The notes beneath the pieces were generated by a model. That model was given only the letters and a program-made list of their open reading frames with translations, did no database searches and had not been told where the DNA came from. Below are positions 1 through 8,137 of a stretch of DNA of 64,000 nucleotides, piece by piece (the first letter of the stretch is position 1; every line of letters starts with the position of its first letter). The DNA is from Solimicrobium sp043758755 (GTDB lineage: Bacteria > Pseudomonadota > Gammaproteobacteria > Burkholderiales > Burkholderiaceae_D). Location of the stretch: contig JAYVMW010000016.1 in NCBI GenBank assembly GCA_043758755.1, positions 317,096 through 381,095 of the forward strand. The letters are read 5' to 3'. The position numbers were made by a program, and so were the translations under genes.

Positions 1-918
1 CTCAGCAAACTGCTGCTTGCGCCGTTTGGCTTCGCGTTTCTGTACAGCCTGAATTATTCGCTGGGCTTCATGGTGGTGCACATTCTGCATTTCACCATCG
101 CCACCAAGCAGCCGGCCATGACCGCGGCCCACATCGCCAAAACACTGGATCAAAACAACCACAATCTGGACGACCTGTGCGAACTGGTAATCCAGGTGAT
201 CCGCACCCAGTTCATCGCCATCATCGGCAATATCATGCTCGCCATGCCGGTGGCCTATTTGCTGGCGCTGGGCTGGCACGCTGTCTGGGGACAACATTTT
301 GTCAATCCTGACAAAGCGCAGCATCTGCTGACTGACATTAATCCGATCACCAGCCTGGCGCTGTTTCATGCGGCAATCGCCGGGGTGTGTTTATTTTTGT
401 CGGGGCTGATTTCCGGCTACTACGACAACAAGGCCAGCTACAGCAAAATCCCGGAACGGCTGTTGCAGCTGAGTGGCATGCAAAGGCTGTTTGGTGCGGC
501 ACGCTGGCAGCGCATGACCGACTATATCGGCAACAATCTCGGGGCACTGGCCGGGAATTTTTTCTTTGGCATCATGCTCGGCAGCATTGGTCAGATCGGA
601 TTGTTTTTGGGGCTGCCGATTGATATTCGTCACGTCACTTTCTCCAGTGCCAACTTTGCCTTCGCACTGGTGGGGTTGGATTATCAGATGAGCTGGCAGG
701 TATGGGCGATTTCACTGGTCGGCATTGCACTGATCGGCATTGTCAATCTGGCGGTCAGTTTTTCTCTGGCACTGTTTGTCGCCCTGCGCTCGCGCAATGT
801 CAGCTTTGAAAAGAGCGGCGCGCTGCTGTCGTTGCTGTGGAAGCGGTTCCGGCAGCGCAAACGTGATTTCTTCGTTCCACCCAAAGAACCCGGGAACACT
901 GACAGTCAGACAGAATGA
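1..918 (+). CDS. Gcr-type site-specific recombinase family membrane protein, 3' part
   Basis: The reading frame is open from the first base of the window, so the 5' part of the gene lies outside it; about 305 C-terminal residues are visible. They show at least five hydrophobic segments separated by short polar loops and end in a basic, proline-containing tail. The sequence resembles the C-terminal half of the proteins annotated as site-specific recombinase (Gcr/PF10136) in Neisseria and Burkholderiales. Despite that name, this part looks like a polytopic membrane protein, and I see no recombinase catalytic motif in it. A hairpin terminator follows directly. The family assignment is by recognition only; function is unknown. 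Confidence 0.7.
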   Translation, partial: LSKLLLAPFGFAFLYSLNYSLGFMVVHILHFTIATKQPAMTAAHIAKTLDQNNHNLDDLCELVIQVIRTQFIAIIGNIMLAMPVAYLLALGWHAVWGQHFVNPDKAQHLLTDINPITSLALFHAAIAGVCLFLSGLISGYYDNKASYSKIPERLLQLSGMQRLFGAARWQRMTDYIGNNLGALAGNFFFGIMLGSIGQIGLFLGLPIDIRHVTFSSANFAFALVGLDYQMSWQVWAISLVGIALIGIVNLAVSFSLALFVALRSRNVSFEKSGALLSLLWKRFRQRKRDFFVPPKEPGNTDSQTE

Positions 919-920
919 AA

Positions 921-957
921 AATGCCGCTGAGTGAATTTAATCAGCGGCATTCTTTG
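921..957 (+). terminator. Rho-independent terminator after the recombinase-family gene
   Basis: A perfect 10-bp stem ATGCCGCTGA (922-931) pairs with TCAGCGGCAT (942-951) around a 10-nt A/T-rich loop, followed by TTCTTTG. It starts three bases after the stop codon. The same stem sequence recurs in the terminator at 1591-1622. Confidence 0.8.
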
Positions 958-975
958 TCAGGCAAGTTCAGTTGG

Positions 976-1009
976 CTAGGAGCCTGCGCGGCAGAAGCGA
1001 GTCGGCTGC
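976..1009 (+). repeat. 34-bp repeat, left copy (half of a palindromic element)
   Basis: These 34 bases, beginning CTAGGAGCCTGCGCGGCAG, are identical to 1463-1496 and in the same orientation. Here only one arm of the palindrome is present. The two copies bracket the orphan gene at 1023-1382. Confidence 0.85.
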
Positions 1010-1022
1010 GCTTCGGCGTATT

Positions 1023-1382
1023 TTATAAATCATTCCAATCAACAGTTTCCGGCACATTTTGCAATGCAATCTGATCCATGTCTGCGGCATCCGGAGGTCC
1101 GTAAAACTCATCATAGGCAAATACGCCGATCCCTATGGCCATAATGACTGCCCCAACATAAAGTCCAGCTACCGTGGCACCGGTGAATGCGCTTACTAAT
1201 GCACCTACAGCCATAATAATTACGCCGACAATTTTTTTCCATACGCCAGGCGACACACTCGCCACTTTTTTAGTCAGTGCCGCAAGTATGGAAGTGCCTG
1301 GAGCAGTTGTTTTATTTGGTTCTGCGGATTTCTTCAACCCTTCAAAGCTACCGGGTGTTGGTATAGATAGAATAGGTTTCAT
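1023..1382 (-). CDS. Small orphan protein with two predicted membrane segments
   Basis: This 119-residue protein is not one I recognise. It has a polar, proline- and threonine-rich N-terminus (residues 1-45), two adjacent glycine/alanine/valine-rich hydrophobic segments (about 48-70 and 72-90) and an acidic tail rich in Asp and Glu. That gives a hairpin-like membrane insertion with both ends on the same side. It sits alone between two direct copies of a 34-bp repeat and between two near-identical terminators, in the convergent gap between the recombinase-family gene and the BON lipoprotein gene. This suggests a later arrival at a previously simple convergent junction. The ATG start lacks a clear Shine-Dalgarno sequence. 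It could be a secreted or membrane-active accessory protein, but nothing in it fixes a function. Confidence 0.6.
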   Translation of the reverse strand: MKPILSIPTPGSFEGLKKSAEPNKTTAPGTSILAALTKKVASVSPGVWKKIVGVIIMAVGALVSAFTGATVAGLYVGAVIMAIGIGVFAYDEFYGPPDAADMDQIALQNVPETVDWNDL

Positions 1383-1432
1383 GTCAGGGAAAGTTAATTT
1401 GAAGGTTGAGTGGAACCGCGAGGGTAGGCGCT

Positions 1433-1458
1433 ATTGACCAGAATTAAAATAGGTCAAT
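1433..1458 (-). promoter_or_regulatory. Inverted repeat in the promoter region of the orphan gene
   Basis: ATTGACC (1433-1439) and GGTCAAT (1452-1458) form a perfect 7-bp inverted repeat with a 12-bp A/T-rich spacer, about 50 bp upstream of the ATG at 1382. On the minus strand the outer arm reads TTGACC, which would serve as a -35 box. No strong -10 is visible. An operator role is inferred from symmetry and position. Confidence 0.35.
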
Positions 1459-1462
1459 TTCC

Positions 1463-1557
1463 CTAGGAGCCTGCGCGGCAGAAGCGAGTCGGCTGCAATG
1501 AGTGGAGAAAAGTCCTACTCATTTCGCTTCGACTCCTTCTGCCGCGCAGACTCCTAG
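1463..1557. repeat. 95-bp imperfect palindromic repeat element
   Basis: The left arm starts CTAGGAGCCTGCGCGGCAG and the right arm ends with its near inverse (CTGCCGCGCAGACTCCTAG), so the whole stretch folds into one long hairpin with a few mismatches and ATGAGT/ACTCAT near the loop. The left arm is repeated at 976-1009. The design resembles REP/BIME-type intergenic elements. No REP-associated transposase gene is in the window. Confidence 0.75.
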
Positions 1558-1585
1558 AGCCAGATTCAAATCAACTAATCCAGAT

Positions 1586-1628
1586 AAAAAAATGCCGCTG
1601 AGCTTAATGGTTCAGCGGCATTTTTATA
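1586..1628 (-). terminator. Bidirectional hairpin terminator after the BON lipoprotein gene
   Basis: An 11-bp stem AATGCCGCTGA (1591-1601) pairs with TCAGCGGCATT (1612-1622). There is an A-run before it and a T-run after it, so it can end transcription from either strand. It lies just past the stop of the minus-strand BON gene. Confidence 0.8.
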
Positions 1629-1638
1629 TTCAACAGGC

Positions 1639-2307
1639 TCAGTTCGCAGCTGGTGCCTCGGGTACTGCCGGCTTTTCAGCCGGTACATATTTTTTGACCT
1701 CGGACTCGTCAATATATTCAAATACCCTCACCACTTTTTTCACACCCGGAATGCCGCGCACCTGTTCGGTTGCGGTTTCGGCTTCACGCTGCGAAACCCG
1801 GCCCATCAGATACACCACACCGGCTTCGGTCACGACCTTGAACGAGGCGGAATAGATATCGGCGGTACCGACCAGCACACCACGCACCTTGGTAGAAATA
1901 TAGGTATCGTTTGAGCGTTCTTTGAATCCGGACAAAAACATGGCGACCTGAATTTCATTGACGATCGACTGCACGTTGTCTATGGCTTTGACTTCATTCT
2001 CCACTTTGACTCTGGTAGCGTCATCCTTGACTTCACCGGTCAGCAAAACCTTGCGGTTATAACTGTTGACGTTGACATGCACCGCATCGCCAAACACAAA
2101 ATTGATCCGGTTGGCGCCTTTCATTTCAATGGTCGCATCTTCCGTCTGCGAACCGAAAGTGCGGCGGTCCGATACTGACATCGCACCGCCGACCGCGCCA
2201 CCGACAACCAGAACGGCACAACCGGACAGGCCGGACAGCAGGCCCAAACCCAAAGCAGCCGCCATGACAGGCCGAACCCAAAATTTATTCATTCCAAATT
2301 TACTCAT
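1639..2307 (-). CDS. BON-domain outer-membrane lipoprotein, DolP/YraP-like
   Basis: The N-terminus is a lipoprotein signal peptide with the lipobox LSGC at Cys30. It is followed by a glycine-rich linker and two BON domains (about residues 65-130 and 135-200), the layout of DolP/YraP. In that family the protein is a periplasm-facing outer-membrane lipoprotein that supports envelope integrity. The ATG at 2307 has GGAG six bases upstream and overlaps the end of the SIS-domain gene by 8 bp, so the two are probably translationally coupled. A short Ala/Pro/Glu-rich tail ends the protein. The gene order yraN, SIS protein, BON lipoprotein matches the conserved E. coli yraN-diaA-yraP arrangement. Confidence 0.85.
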   Translation of the reverse strand: MSKFGMNKFWVRPVMAAALGLGLLSGLSGCAVLVVGGAVGGAMSVSDRRTFGSQTEDATIEMKGANRINFVFGDAVHVNVNSYNRKVLLTGEVKDDATRVKVENEVKAIDNVQSIVNEIQVAMFLSGFKERSNDTYISTKVRGVLVGTADIYSASFKVVTEAGVVYLMGRVSQREAETATEQVRGIPGVKKVVRVFEYIDESEVKKYVPAEKPAVPEAPAAN

Positions 2308-2896
2308 TCATCTCTCCACCGAATAATGCGTTATCAATACCATCGCAGATGCAATGGATAGTCAGTAAATGTACTTCCTGAATTCTTGCGGTACGCTCAT
2401 GCGGAACGCAGATATTGGCGTCCGCGTCACCCAGCAGGGTGGCAATCACACCGCCATTTTTACCGGTCAGCGCAACGACGTGCATGCCGCGATCCAGCGC
2501 CGCTTCGACGGCCTGCACCACATTGCCGGAATTACCTGAGGTGGAGATGGCCAGCAGCACGTCGCCGGCCTGACCAAACGCCATCACCTGCTTGGAAAAC
2601 ACTTCGGCAAAACTGTAGTCGTTGCCGACTGCGGTCATGATCGAGCTGTCGGTGGTCAGGGCCATGGCCGGCAGCGGCAGGCGTTCGCGCTCAAAGCGCC
2701 CCACCAGTTCTGCGGCAAAATGCTGACAGTCGGCCGCCGAGCCACCATTCCCGCAGGCCATGATTTTGTTACCGTTGGACAACGCGGTAAACATGATGTC
2801 AATCGCTTTGGCTATCGGTTCTTCAAGTTGCTCGGCACACTGCATTTTTAGCTCGGCACTTTCCTGAAAGTGCGACATGATGAGTTGATTTTTCAT
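2300..2896 (-). CDS. SIS-domain phosphosugar isomerase, GmhA/DiaA family
   Basis: This 198-residue single SIS domain contains the sugar-phosphate binding segments CGNGGSAADCQHFAAEL and STSGNSGNVV and closes with a helical segment, as in sedoheptulose-7-phosphate isomerase (GmhA) and its paralogue DiaA, which stimulates DnaA. The position between yraN and the BON lipoprotein gene favours DiaA. However, the motifs HFAAEL and the C-terminal His residues (IQEVHLLTIHCICDGID) are also those of active GmhA, so the two cannot be told apart here. An alternative ATG lies six codons downstream (2878); neither start has a good ribosome site. Confidence 0.8.
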   Translation of the reverse strand: MKNQLIMSHFQESAELKMQCAEQLEEPIAKAIDIMFTALSNGNKIMACGNGGSAADCQHFAAELVGRFERERLPLPAMALTTDSSIMTAVGNDYSFAEVFSKQVMAFGQAGDVLLAISTSGNSGNVVQAVEAALDRGMHVVALTGKNGGVIATLLGDADANICVPHERTARIQEVHLLTIHCICDGIDNALFGGEMNE

Positions 2897-2986
2897 AGGA
2901 ATGGATTGAAATAGGTGTGAAAAAGTTAAGATAAATTATTGCGAACCGAATGATTCCAGACAAACAGTGGGGCGATTATAGTCTAC

Positions 2987-3370
2987 TTACCCATCAATGA
3001 CGTTTTTCAGCCACTGTATCGCACCGCCATCAATGGCAATCACATCAAACCGACAGGGTGGAGAACGCTGATACCGCTGCAGATAGGCCTGCGCGGCCAG
3101 CACCAGCCGGCGCTGCTTGGCTGGGGTGATGGATGCGGCGGCGCCGCCAAAGCGGCCTTTGGCACGACTGCGCACTTCGACAAACACCAGCGTGCCGTGA
3201 TCCTGCATGATCAGATCGATTTCGCCAAAGGGACGCCGGAAATTGCTTTCAACGTGTCTCAAACCTTGTTCATTCAGAAACTGCAACGCCAGCTGCTCAC
3301 CTTCCTGTCCGAGCTTTTGCGTGTTTTTACGCGAGCTGTTCCACCAGGACATTGGATCAACCCTGCACAT
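2987..3370 (-). CDS. yraN: UPF0102 (YraN) endonuclease-like protein
   Basis: The protein has the UPF0102 pattern: GEQLALQFL, then FRRPFGEIDLIMQD, then LVFVEVRSRAKGRFGGA, and a C-terminal CRFDVIAID strand. The E-x-D and E-V-(R/K) residues belong to a Holliday-junction-resolvase-like PD-(D/E)xK fold; the family's cellular substrate is not established. The start ATG at 3370 overlaps the ggt stop codon as TGATG, so it is likely translated by re-initiation from ggt. A TTG one codon earlier and an ATG at 3349 are alternatives. Confidence 0.85.
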   Translation of the reverse strand: MCRVDPMSWWNSSRKNTQKLGQEGEQLALQFLNEQGLRHVESNFRRPFGEIDLIMQDHGTLVFVEVRSRAKGRFGGAAASITPAKQRRLVLAAQAYLQRYQRSPPCRFDVIAIDGGAIQWLKNVIDG

Positions 3371-5097
3371 CAATAACCGTCAGCCAGACCGGTATGGCCG
3401 CGTGGATCATTGGCGCCATAGTATTTATTTCCGGCTACCGGTTTGCCATCCAGTGCCGGCGCGCCGACCAGAATTGCATCAATATGATTGATCGCGGGCA
3501 TATCAACCAAATGGTGTCCCATGCCGGCCAGAATAGCGTTGGTATCCGGACTGAGCGCGAATTTTTCGACATAGGTCAGGTCCGGCATCCACTGTTCATG
3601 AAAGCGCGGCGCATCCGTGGCTTCCTGAATGTTCATGCCGTAATCAAGGACATTGATCAGGGTATGAAACACGGTGGTAGGAATATGACTGCCGCCCGGC
3701 GTGCCCACTACCATCAGCAGCTTGCCGTCGCGCATGACGATGGTGGGCGTCATGGAACTCAGCGGACGTTTGCCGGGCGCGATGGCATTGGCTTCGCCCT
3801 GCATCAAGCCGTACATATTGGGCACGCCGACCTTGGAGGTGAAATCGTCCATTTCATCATTGAGCAGCACACCGGTACCGGCCGCCGTCACCTGCGCACC
3901 GAACCAGTCATTGAGGGTATAAGTGACTGAAGCGGCATTGCCGTCTTTGTCGACAATCGAATAATGGGTGGTGTTGGTTCCTTCATGTTCGGCAACCCCG
4001 GGATGCAGTTCGCTGGACACACCGGCTTTGGTCATGCTGATACTGTCACGGATTTTTGCAGCGTAATTTTTATCCAGCAGCCGTGCAACCTGATTGTTAA
4101 CAAAATCGGGGTCACCCAGAAAATTATTCCGGTCGATGTAGGCGCGTCGCATCGCTTCGATCTGCACATGCACCGCTTTGGCAGAACGAAATCCCCATTC
4201 TTTCAACGGATAACCTTCCAGAATATTGAGCATTTCACAGATCACTATGCCACCCGAACTCGGCGGCGGTGCCGAGATAATCTGAAACCCGCGATAAGTG
4301 CATTCAACTGGCGCCAGTTCGCGCACCCGGTACTGATCCAGATCCGCCTGGGTAATGATGCCCTTGCCGTTTTTGCTCGCTGCAACAATCAGGTGTCCGA
4401 CCGGACCCTGATAAAAACCGGCAGCGCCATGTGCGCTGATTGCTGTCAGGGTATTGGCCAGATCCTGCTGTACCAGTTTCTGCCCGGCCTTGAACGGCAC
4501 GCCGTGGTTCAGAAATATGGCGGCAGTCGGTGCATCTTTTTTGAATTCTTCCGTACCCGTAGCCAGCATTTCCGCGTCACCCTGCTGCAGCACAAAGCCC
4601 TGTTTGGCCAGTTTGATGGCTGGTGCGATCAGATCAGCGCGTTTCATGCTGCCGTATTTGGCCAGTGCCAGCTCCATTCCGGCCACGGTCCCTGGAACGG
4701 CAACAGCCAGATGACCGCGCGAACTCAGGTCGGCAATGACATTGCCATTGGCGTCCTGATACATGGTGGCACTGGATGCCAGCGGTGCTTTTTCGCGGAA
4801 GTCCAGAAACGTTTTACGTCCGTCGGCCATGGTAATGGTCATGAAGCCACCACCGCCCAGATTGCCGGCCGCCGGATACACCACCGCCAGCGCATAACCG
4901 ACCGCCACGGCGGCATCAATGGCATTGCCACCTTTTTTGAGCACATCCACACCGACTTCGGTAGCCAGATGCTGCGCGGTTGCCACCATGCCGTGTTCGG
5001 CAGCTGCCGGCGCAACTGAGGCAGCCGTTACCGGCTGTGTGCCGCAACCAAGAGTAATGAAAAGCAGGCTCGCCAGTTGCTTCATGGATGGTTTCAT
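3370..5097 (-). CDS. ggt: Gamma-glutamyltranspeptidase precursor
   Basis: This periplasmic heterodimeric enzyme transfers or hydrolyses the gamma-glutamyl group of glutathione. The proposed start at 5097 gives a signal peptide followed by mature sequence from about APAAAEHGMVATAQ; an ATG at 5085 is equally possible, and the frame upstream lacks family similarity. The self-cleavage site and nucleophile are the Thr of TTHYSIVDKDGN, followed by ASVTYTLND and the small-subunit glycine loop PLSSMTPTIV. Length (about 575 residues) is normal. It is coupled to yraN downstream and preceded at 38 bp by a small conserved gene. Its link to the puu pathway elsewhere in the window is chemical only, through gamma-glutamyl amides. 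Confidence 0.93.
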   Translation of the reverse strand: MKPSMKQLASLLFITLGCGTQPVTAASVAPAAAEHGMVATAQHLATEVGVDVLKKGGNAIDAAVAVGYALAVVYPAAGNLGGGGFMTITMADGRKTFLDFREKAPLASSATMYQDANGNVIADLSSRGHLAVAVPGTVAGMELALAKYGSMKRADLIAPAIKLAKQGFVLQQGDAEMLATGTEEFKKDAPTAAIFLNHGVPFKAGQKLVQQDLANTLTAISAHGAAGFYQGPVGHLIVAASKNGKGIITQADLDQYRVRELAPVECTYRGFQIISAPPPSSGGIVICEMLNILEGYPLKEWGFRSAKAVHVQIEAMRRAYIDRNNFLGDPDFVNNQVARLLDKNYAAKIRDSISMTKAGVSSELHPGVAEHEGTNTTHYSIVDKDGNAASVTYTLNDWFGAQVTAAGTGVLLNDEMDDFTSKVGVPNMYGLMQGEANAIAPGKRPLSSMTPTIVMRDGKLLMVVGTPGGSHIPTTVFHTLINVLDYGMNIQEATDAPRFHEQWMPDLTYVEKFALSPDTNAILAGMGHHLVDMPAINHIDAILVGAPALDGKPVAGNKYYGANDPRGHTGLADGY

Positions 5098-5134
5098 AGT
5101 GGATTTGTCTGGTTGATAGTTGGTCGAAGCAGGA

Positions 5135-5401
5135 CTAAACCCGTTCCATTTCATCAGGATCAAGCGCAATGATGTGCGATTGCGGATGACCTTCTTCATC
5201 GTGAAATTCCTTGTTGACCCAGGGCTGCCCAAATTCATCGATGCCATAGATCTTGAAATACTGGCCGATCATGGACTGGATCAGGATCTGATCCGGTTCC
5301 GGAAAATTGTCGATGAAATCCTGGCTGAGTTTGACGATGCGCACAATGTCGCCGACAGCAACTGGCCGGCCCTTGCGGTCGGTTAATTTGGGGTCTTGCA
5401 T
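5135..5401 (-). CDS. Conserved small cytoplasmic protein of unknown function
   Basis: The 88-residue protein has no signal peptide or membrane segment. It starts with a short beta-rich part (GRPVAVGDIVRIVKL, like a KOW/SH3-type strand set), continues through acidic helices and a QYFKIYGIDEFGQPWVNKEF segment and ends strongly acidic. I do not recognise a named family. It lies 37 bp upstream of the likely ggt start on the same strand, so the two are probably co-transcribed. The ATG is at 5401 and about 65 bp separate it from the HDOD gene upstream. Confidence 0.65.
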   Translation of the reverse strand: MQDPKLTDRKGRPVAVGDIVRIVKLSQDFIDNFPEPDQILIQSMIGQYFKIYGIDEFGQPWVNKEFHDEEGHPQSHIIALDPDEMERV

Positions 5402-5466
5402 GGATAGTTGTCCTGATTAGAATGATCTGTGCTGCATCATACTAGAACACCCTTAATAAGGCGAAT

Positions 5467-6327
5467 TCAGGTTTCGTCGAACATCTGTTCAGATATATCA
5501 TCGGCTTCAGACTGACTGATACCCAGATAGCTGCACACCGCTGCGCCACCGAGTTCCCAGTCGTTCATCCGCTTTCTGCTTTGATGATGAAAAATGGCGT
5601 AATCCACCACCAGAGACAGGGCAATCAGATTGCGTACCGTGTTGGAGGTATTCTGATCTTTCAGCACGTCATAGGAATGGTGCAGCAAAATCGCCTCCAC
5701 CACTTCCTCCGGCAAACCCCAGGTGCGCGCCATCAGGGCACCGATTGCGGTATGACTGGTGCCGAACAGCTGATTCTCAGCGCGCGAGGTCACGCACAGT
5801 TCAGCCTGCAGCGCGGCTTCCAGCGCCGGGCCATAGTTGGGAAATTTGGACATCATCAGCGGTACGCCGATATTGCTGAACAGCCCGAATGTATGGGCCA
5901 GATCGCTGCGGCACAGCGTCATTTTTTTAGCGTAGTGCGCCATGGCCTGAGCTCGTTTGTTGGAACTGTCCCAGAACTGGTTGAGCGAGATGCCTTCCAC
6001 CTGCACCGACTCGCGCGCCAGCAGACCGGTCAGCAGCAGACTGCATTGTTCCATGCCCAGACGCATGACTGCCTGCTCTACCGATTTGGCTTTCAGGCGC
6101 AAACCGACAAATGCCGAATTGGCCATTTTCAGCAGCGCAGCGGACATGGCCACGTCCTGACCAATGATGCCGGATAATTTTTGCGGTGACGGATCAGGGC
6201 TGCCGAGTTCGCGCTGCACTTCCAGCAGCAGGCTGGGGCGCGGCGGAATGCGAATTGTGCTGAGCATTTTGTCTATCGATTGCCCGGTCACGGAGGACGG
6301 ATCGATAAATGTTTGCTTTTTAGTCAT
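5467..6327 (-). CDS. HDOD-domain signalling protein
   Basis: After a short N-terminal tail the protein carries an HDOD domain from about residue 20 to 225. It contains IPPRPSLLLEVQREL, the helix DVAMSAALLKMANSAFVGL and AVMRLGMEQ, all typical of this metal-independent HD relative. The usual role is protein-protein signalling next to c-di-GMP or chemotaxis modules, not catalysis. The His-rich AILLHHSYDVL segment occupies the later HD-like helix. The start is placed at the ATG at 6327 (MTKKQ) because the eight codons upstream of it show no family character. It has no partner domain. Confidence 0.8.
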   Translation of the reverse strand: MTKKQTFIDPSSVTGQSIDKMLSTIRIPPRPSLLLEVQRELGSPDPSPQKLSGIIGQDVAMSAALLKMANSAFVGLRLKAKSVEQAVMRLGMEQCSLLLTGLLARESVQVEGISLNQFWDSSNKRAQAMAHYAKKMTLCRSDLAHTFGLFSNIGVPLMMSKFPNYGPALEAALQAELCVTSRAENQLFGTSHTAIGALMARTWGLPEEVVEAILLHHSYDVLKDQNTSNTVRNLIALSLVVDYAIFHHQSRKRMNDWELGGAAVCSYLGISQSEADDISEQMFDET

Positions 6328-6530
6328 GAAATGGTCGCCTGGCTTAATCAATTGGCATGCTGGACATACCCGCGCCAGATCCAGGTCTCAGTATAGTGAA
6401 TTAAATGCGAATTTCCAGATGATATTTGAAGGTCTGATCGGGAGCAGGACCGGCGCGTTTCATGACCGACAGATGCAAAAACATGTCTGCGCGCACCTGA
6501 TCGGGCAAGGGGGTAATACCATGCAAGGTA

Positions 6531-7196
6531 TCAGCTCTGTACGCCATATTTGGCGCGGTATTTTTGCACGGCTTCTGTGTATTGCGCGAACTGACTGGCC
6601 GCGCCGCTGGACAAATATTCAAACAGATCGGCCAGATTGGCGATGCAGATCACCGGCATCTGGTAGGTATTGGTTATTTCCTGCACTGCCGAATGCAGCG
6701 TGAGCGCGTCATCCTTGCCGGAACGTTCCATGCGGTCCAGAGCAATCAGCACGGCCGCCGGCGTGGCGCCGGCAGCGCGGATCATTTCCACTGATTCACG
6801 CACCGAGGTGCCGGCGGAAATCACGTCATCAATAATGACAACCCGCCCGGCCAGTTTTGCCCCGACGATGGTTCCGCCTTCGCCATGGTCTTTGGCTTCC
6901 TTGCGGTTATAGGCAAACGGTACGTTGCGGCCCATGGCAGCCAGTGCGACTGCGGTGGAGGAAGCCAGAGTAATGCCTTTGTAGGCCGGGCCGAACAGCA
7001 TGTCGAATTCAATGCCGGAATCGAGCAGGGTCTGCGCATAAAAACGAGCCAGCTGGCCCAGATTGGCGCCTTCATTGAACAGGCCTGCGTTGAAAAAATA
7101 GGGAGAAGTGCGGCCGGCCTTGGTGACAAATTCGCCAAACGACAGCACACCGGCCTGAACCGAAAAAGCGATGAATTCCTGGCGGAGATTTTTCAT
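6531..7196 (-). CDS. pyrE: Orotate phosphoribosyltransferase
   Basis: This enzyme makes orotidine 5'-phosphate from orotate and PRPP in pyrimidine synthesis. The PRPP-binding loop VVIIDDVISAGTSVRES is intact (about residues 118-134), and the FGPAYKGITLA and YNRKEAKDHGEGG segments match the family, including the flexible catalytic loop. The length of 221 residues is normal. It is transcribed divergently from xthA, an arrangement frequent in Burkholderiales. About 200 bp between its stop and the HDOD start (6328-6530) hold no convincing gene. Confidence 0.95.
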   Translation of the reverse strand: MKNLRQEFIAFSVQAGVLSFGEFVTKAGRTSPYFFNAGLFNEGANLGQLARFYAQTLLDSGIEFDMLFGPAYKGITLASSTAVALAAMGRNVPFAYNRKEAKDHGEGGTIVGAKLAGRVVIIDDVISAGTSVRESVEMIRAAGATPAAVLIALDRMERSGKDDALTLHSAVQEITNTYQMPVICIANLADLFEYLSSGAASQFAQYTEAVQKYRAKYGVQS

Positions 7197-7225
7197 GATG
7201 ACTCGTTCTGTAATAATTTCCCGCC

Positions 7226-7233
7226 ATTATAAT
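7226..7233. promoter_or_regulatory. Symmetric TATAAT box between pyrE and xthA
   Basis: The sequence ATTATAAT reads TATAAT on both strands, offset by two bases, in the divergent gap between pyrE and xthA. It can serve as the -10 box in either direction. Neither direction shows a good -35 at normal spacing, so the assignment is tentative. Confidence 0.4.
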
Positions 7234-7292
7234 GTATGCTTTGCGCTCTTCGAGACCAATTCAGCGTCTCACTCACTTAACAATAAAACACC

Positions 7293-8060
7293 ATGAAAAT
7301 CATTTCTGCCAATCTGAACGGTATTCGCTCCGCAGCCAAAAAAGGTTTTTTTGAATGGATGGCAGCCGAATCAGCCGACTATGTGTGCGTGCAGGAACTC
7401 AAAGCCCAGTTGGAAGACATGCACCCGGAATTTCTGGCCCCCGAGGGTTATCACGGTTACTTCCACTACGCACAGAAAAAAGGTTATTCGGGCGTCGGCG
7501 TGTACAGCAAGAAAAAACCGAGTCAGGTCATCATCGGTTTCGGCAATCACGAATTTGATGCCGAAGGTCGTTACGTGCGCTGCGACTTCGGCAAGCTCTC
7601 CATCATTTCAGTCTACTGCCCGTCCGGTTCGTCCGGCGAAGAACGCCAGACTGCCAAATTTCGCTTCATGGAGGCGTTCATGGCGCATCTGATTGAACTC
7701 AAAGCCAGCGGTCAGGAGATCGTGATCTGCGGCGACTGGAATATCGCGCACAAGGAAATTGATCTGAAAAACTGGAAAGGTAATCTGAAAAATTCCGGTT
7801 TCCTGCCTGAAGAGCGCGCCTGGCTGTCACAGGTGATCGGCGAAGTCGGCTATGTTGATGCGTTCCGCTGTGTCGAACCCGGACCCGAACAATACACCTG
7901 GTGGAGCAATCGCGGTCAGGCCTGGGCCAAAAATGTCGGATGGCGCATTGACTATCACATCACCACGCCCAAACTGGCCGCCAAGGCGCAGCGGGTGGCG
8001 ATTTTCAAGGAGCAGCGCTTTTCTGATCATGCGCCGCTGACGATTGAATATGCAAAATAA
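7293..8060 (+). CDS. xthA: Exodeoxyribonuclease III (AP endonuclease)
   Basis: The enzyme cleaves abasic sites and removes 3' blocks in base-excision repair. All catalytic signatures of the exonuclease/endonuclease/phosphatase fold are visible: N of SANLNGIRS, Glu of QELKAQ, Tyr of VYCPSGS, GDWNIAH (Asp and Asn), WRIDYH (Asp) and the final SDHAPL. The length of 255 residues is normal for the bacterial enzyme. The ATG at 7293 begins MKIISANLNG, which aligns with family starts; its ribosome site is weak. Confidence 0.95.
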   Translation: MKIISANLNGIRSAAKKGFFEWMAAESADYVCVQELKAQLEDMHPEFLAPEGYHGYFHYAQKKGYSGVGVYSKKKPSQVIIGFGNHEFDAEGRYVRCDFGKLSIISVYCPSGSSGEERQTAKFRFMEAFMAHLIELKASGQEIVICGDWNIAHKEIDLKNWKGNLKNSGFLPEERAWLSQVIGEVGYVDAFRCVEPGPEQYTWWSNRGQAWAKNVGWRIDYHITTPKLAAKAQRVAIFKEQRFSDHAPLTIEYAK

Positions 8061-8137
8061 ATTGTTGGGAATGAACACTTAACAAAAATCGACAACCAGG
8101 CGCGCAACCTCAACTGTCACAGGAATATCAACATTGC

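Noticed and set aside
3964..5019. 351-codon plus-strand frame opposite ggt
   Set aside because: It is antisense to ggt, whose catalytic motifs are unambiguous; there is no ribosome site or family likeness.
6401..6622. Short minus-strand frame running from inside pyrE to 6401
   Set aside because: The last 35 residues look somewhat protein-like, but the frame has to start inside pyrE and shows no recognisable motif. It is at best a gene remnant.
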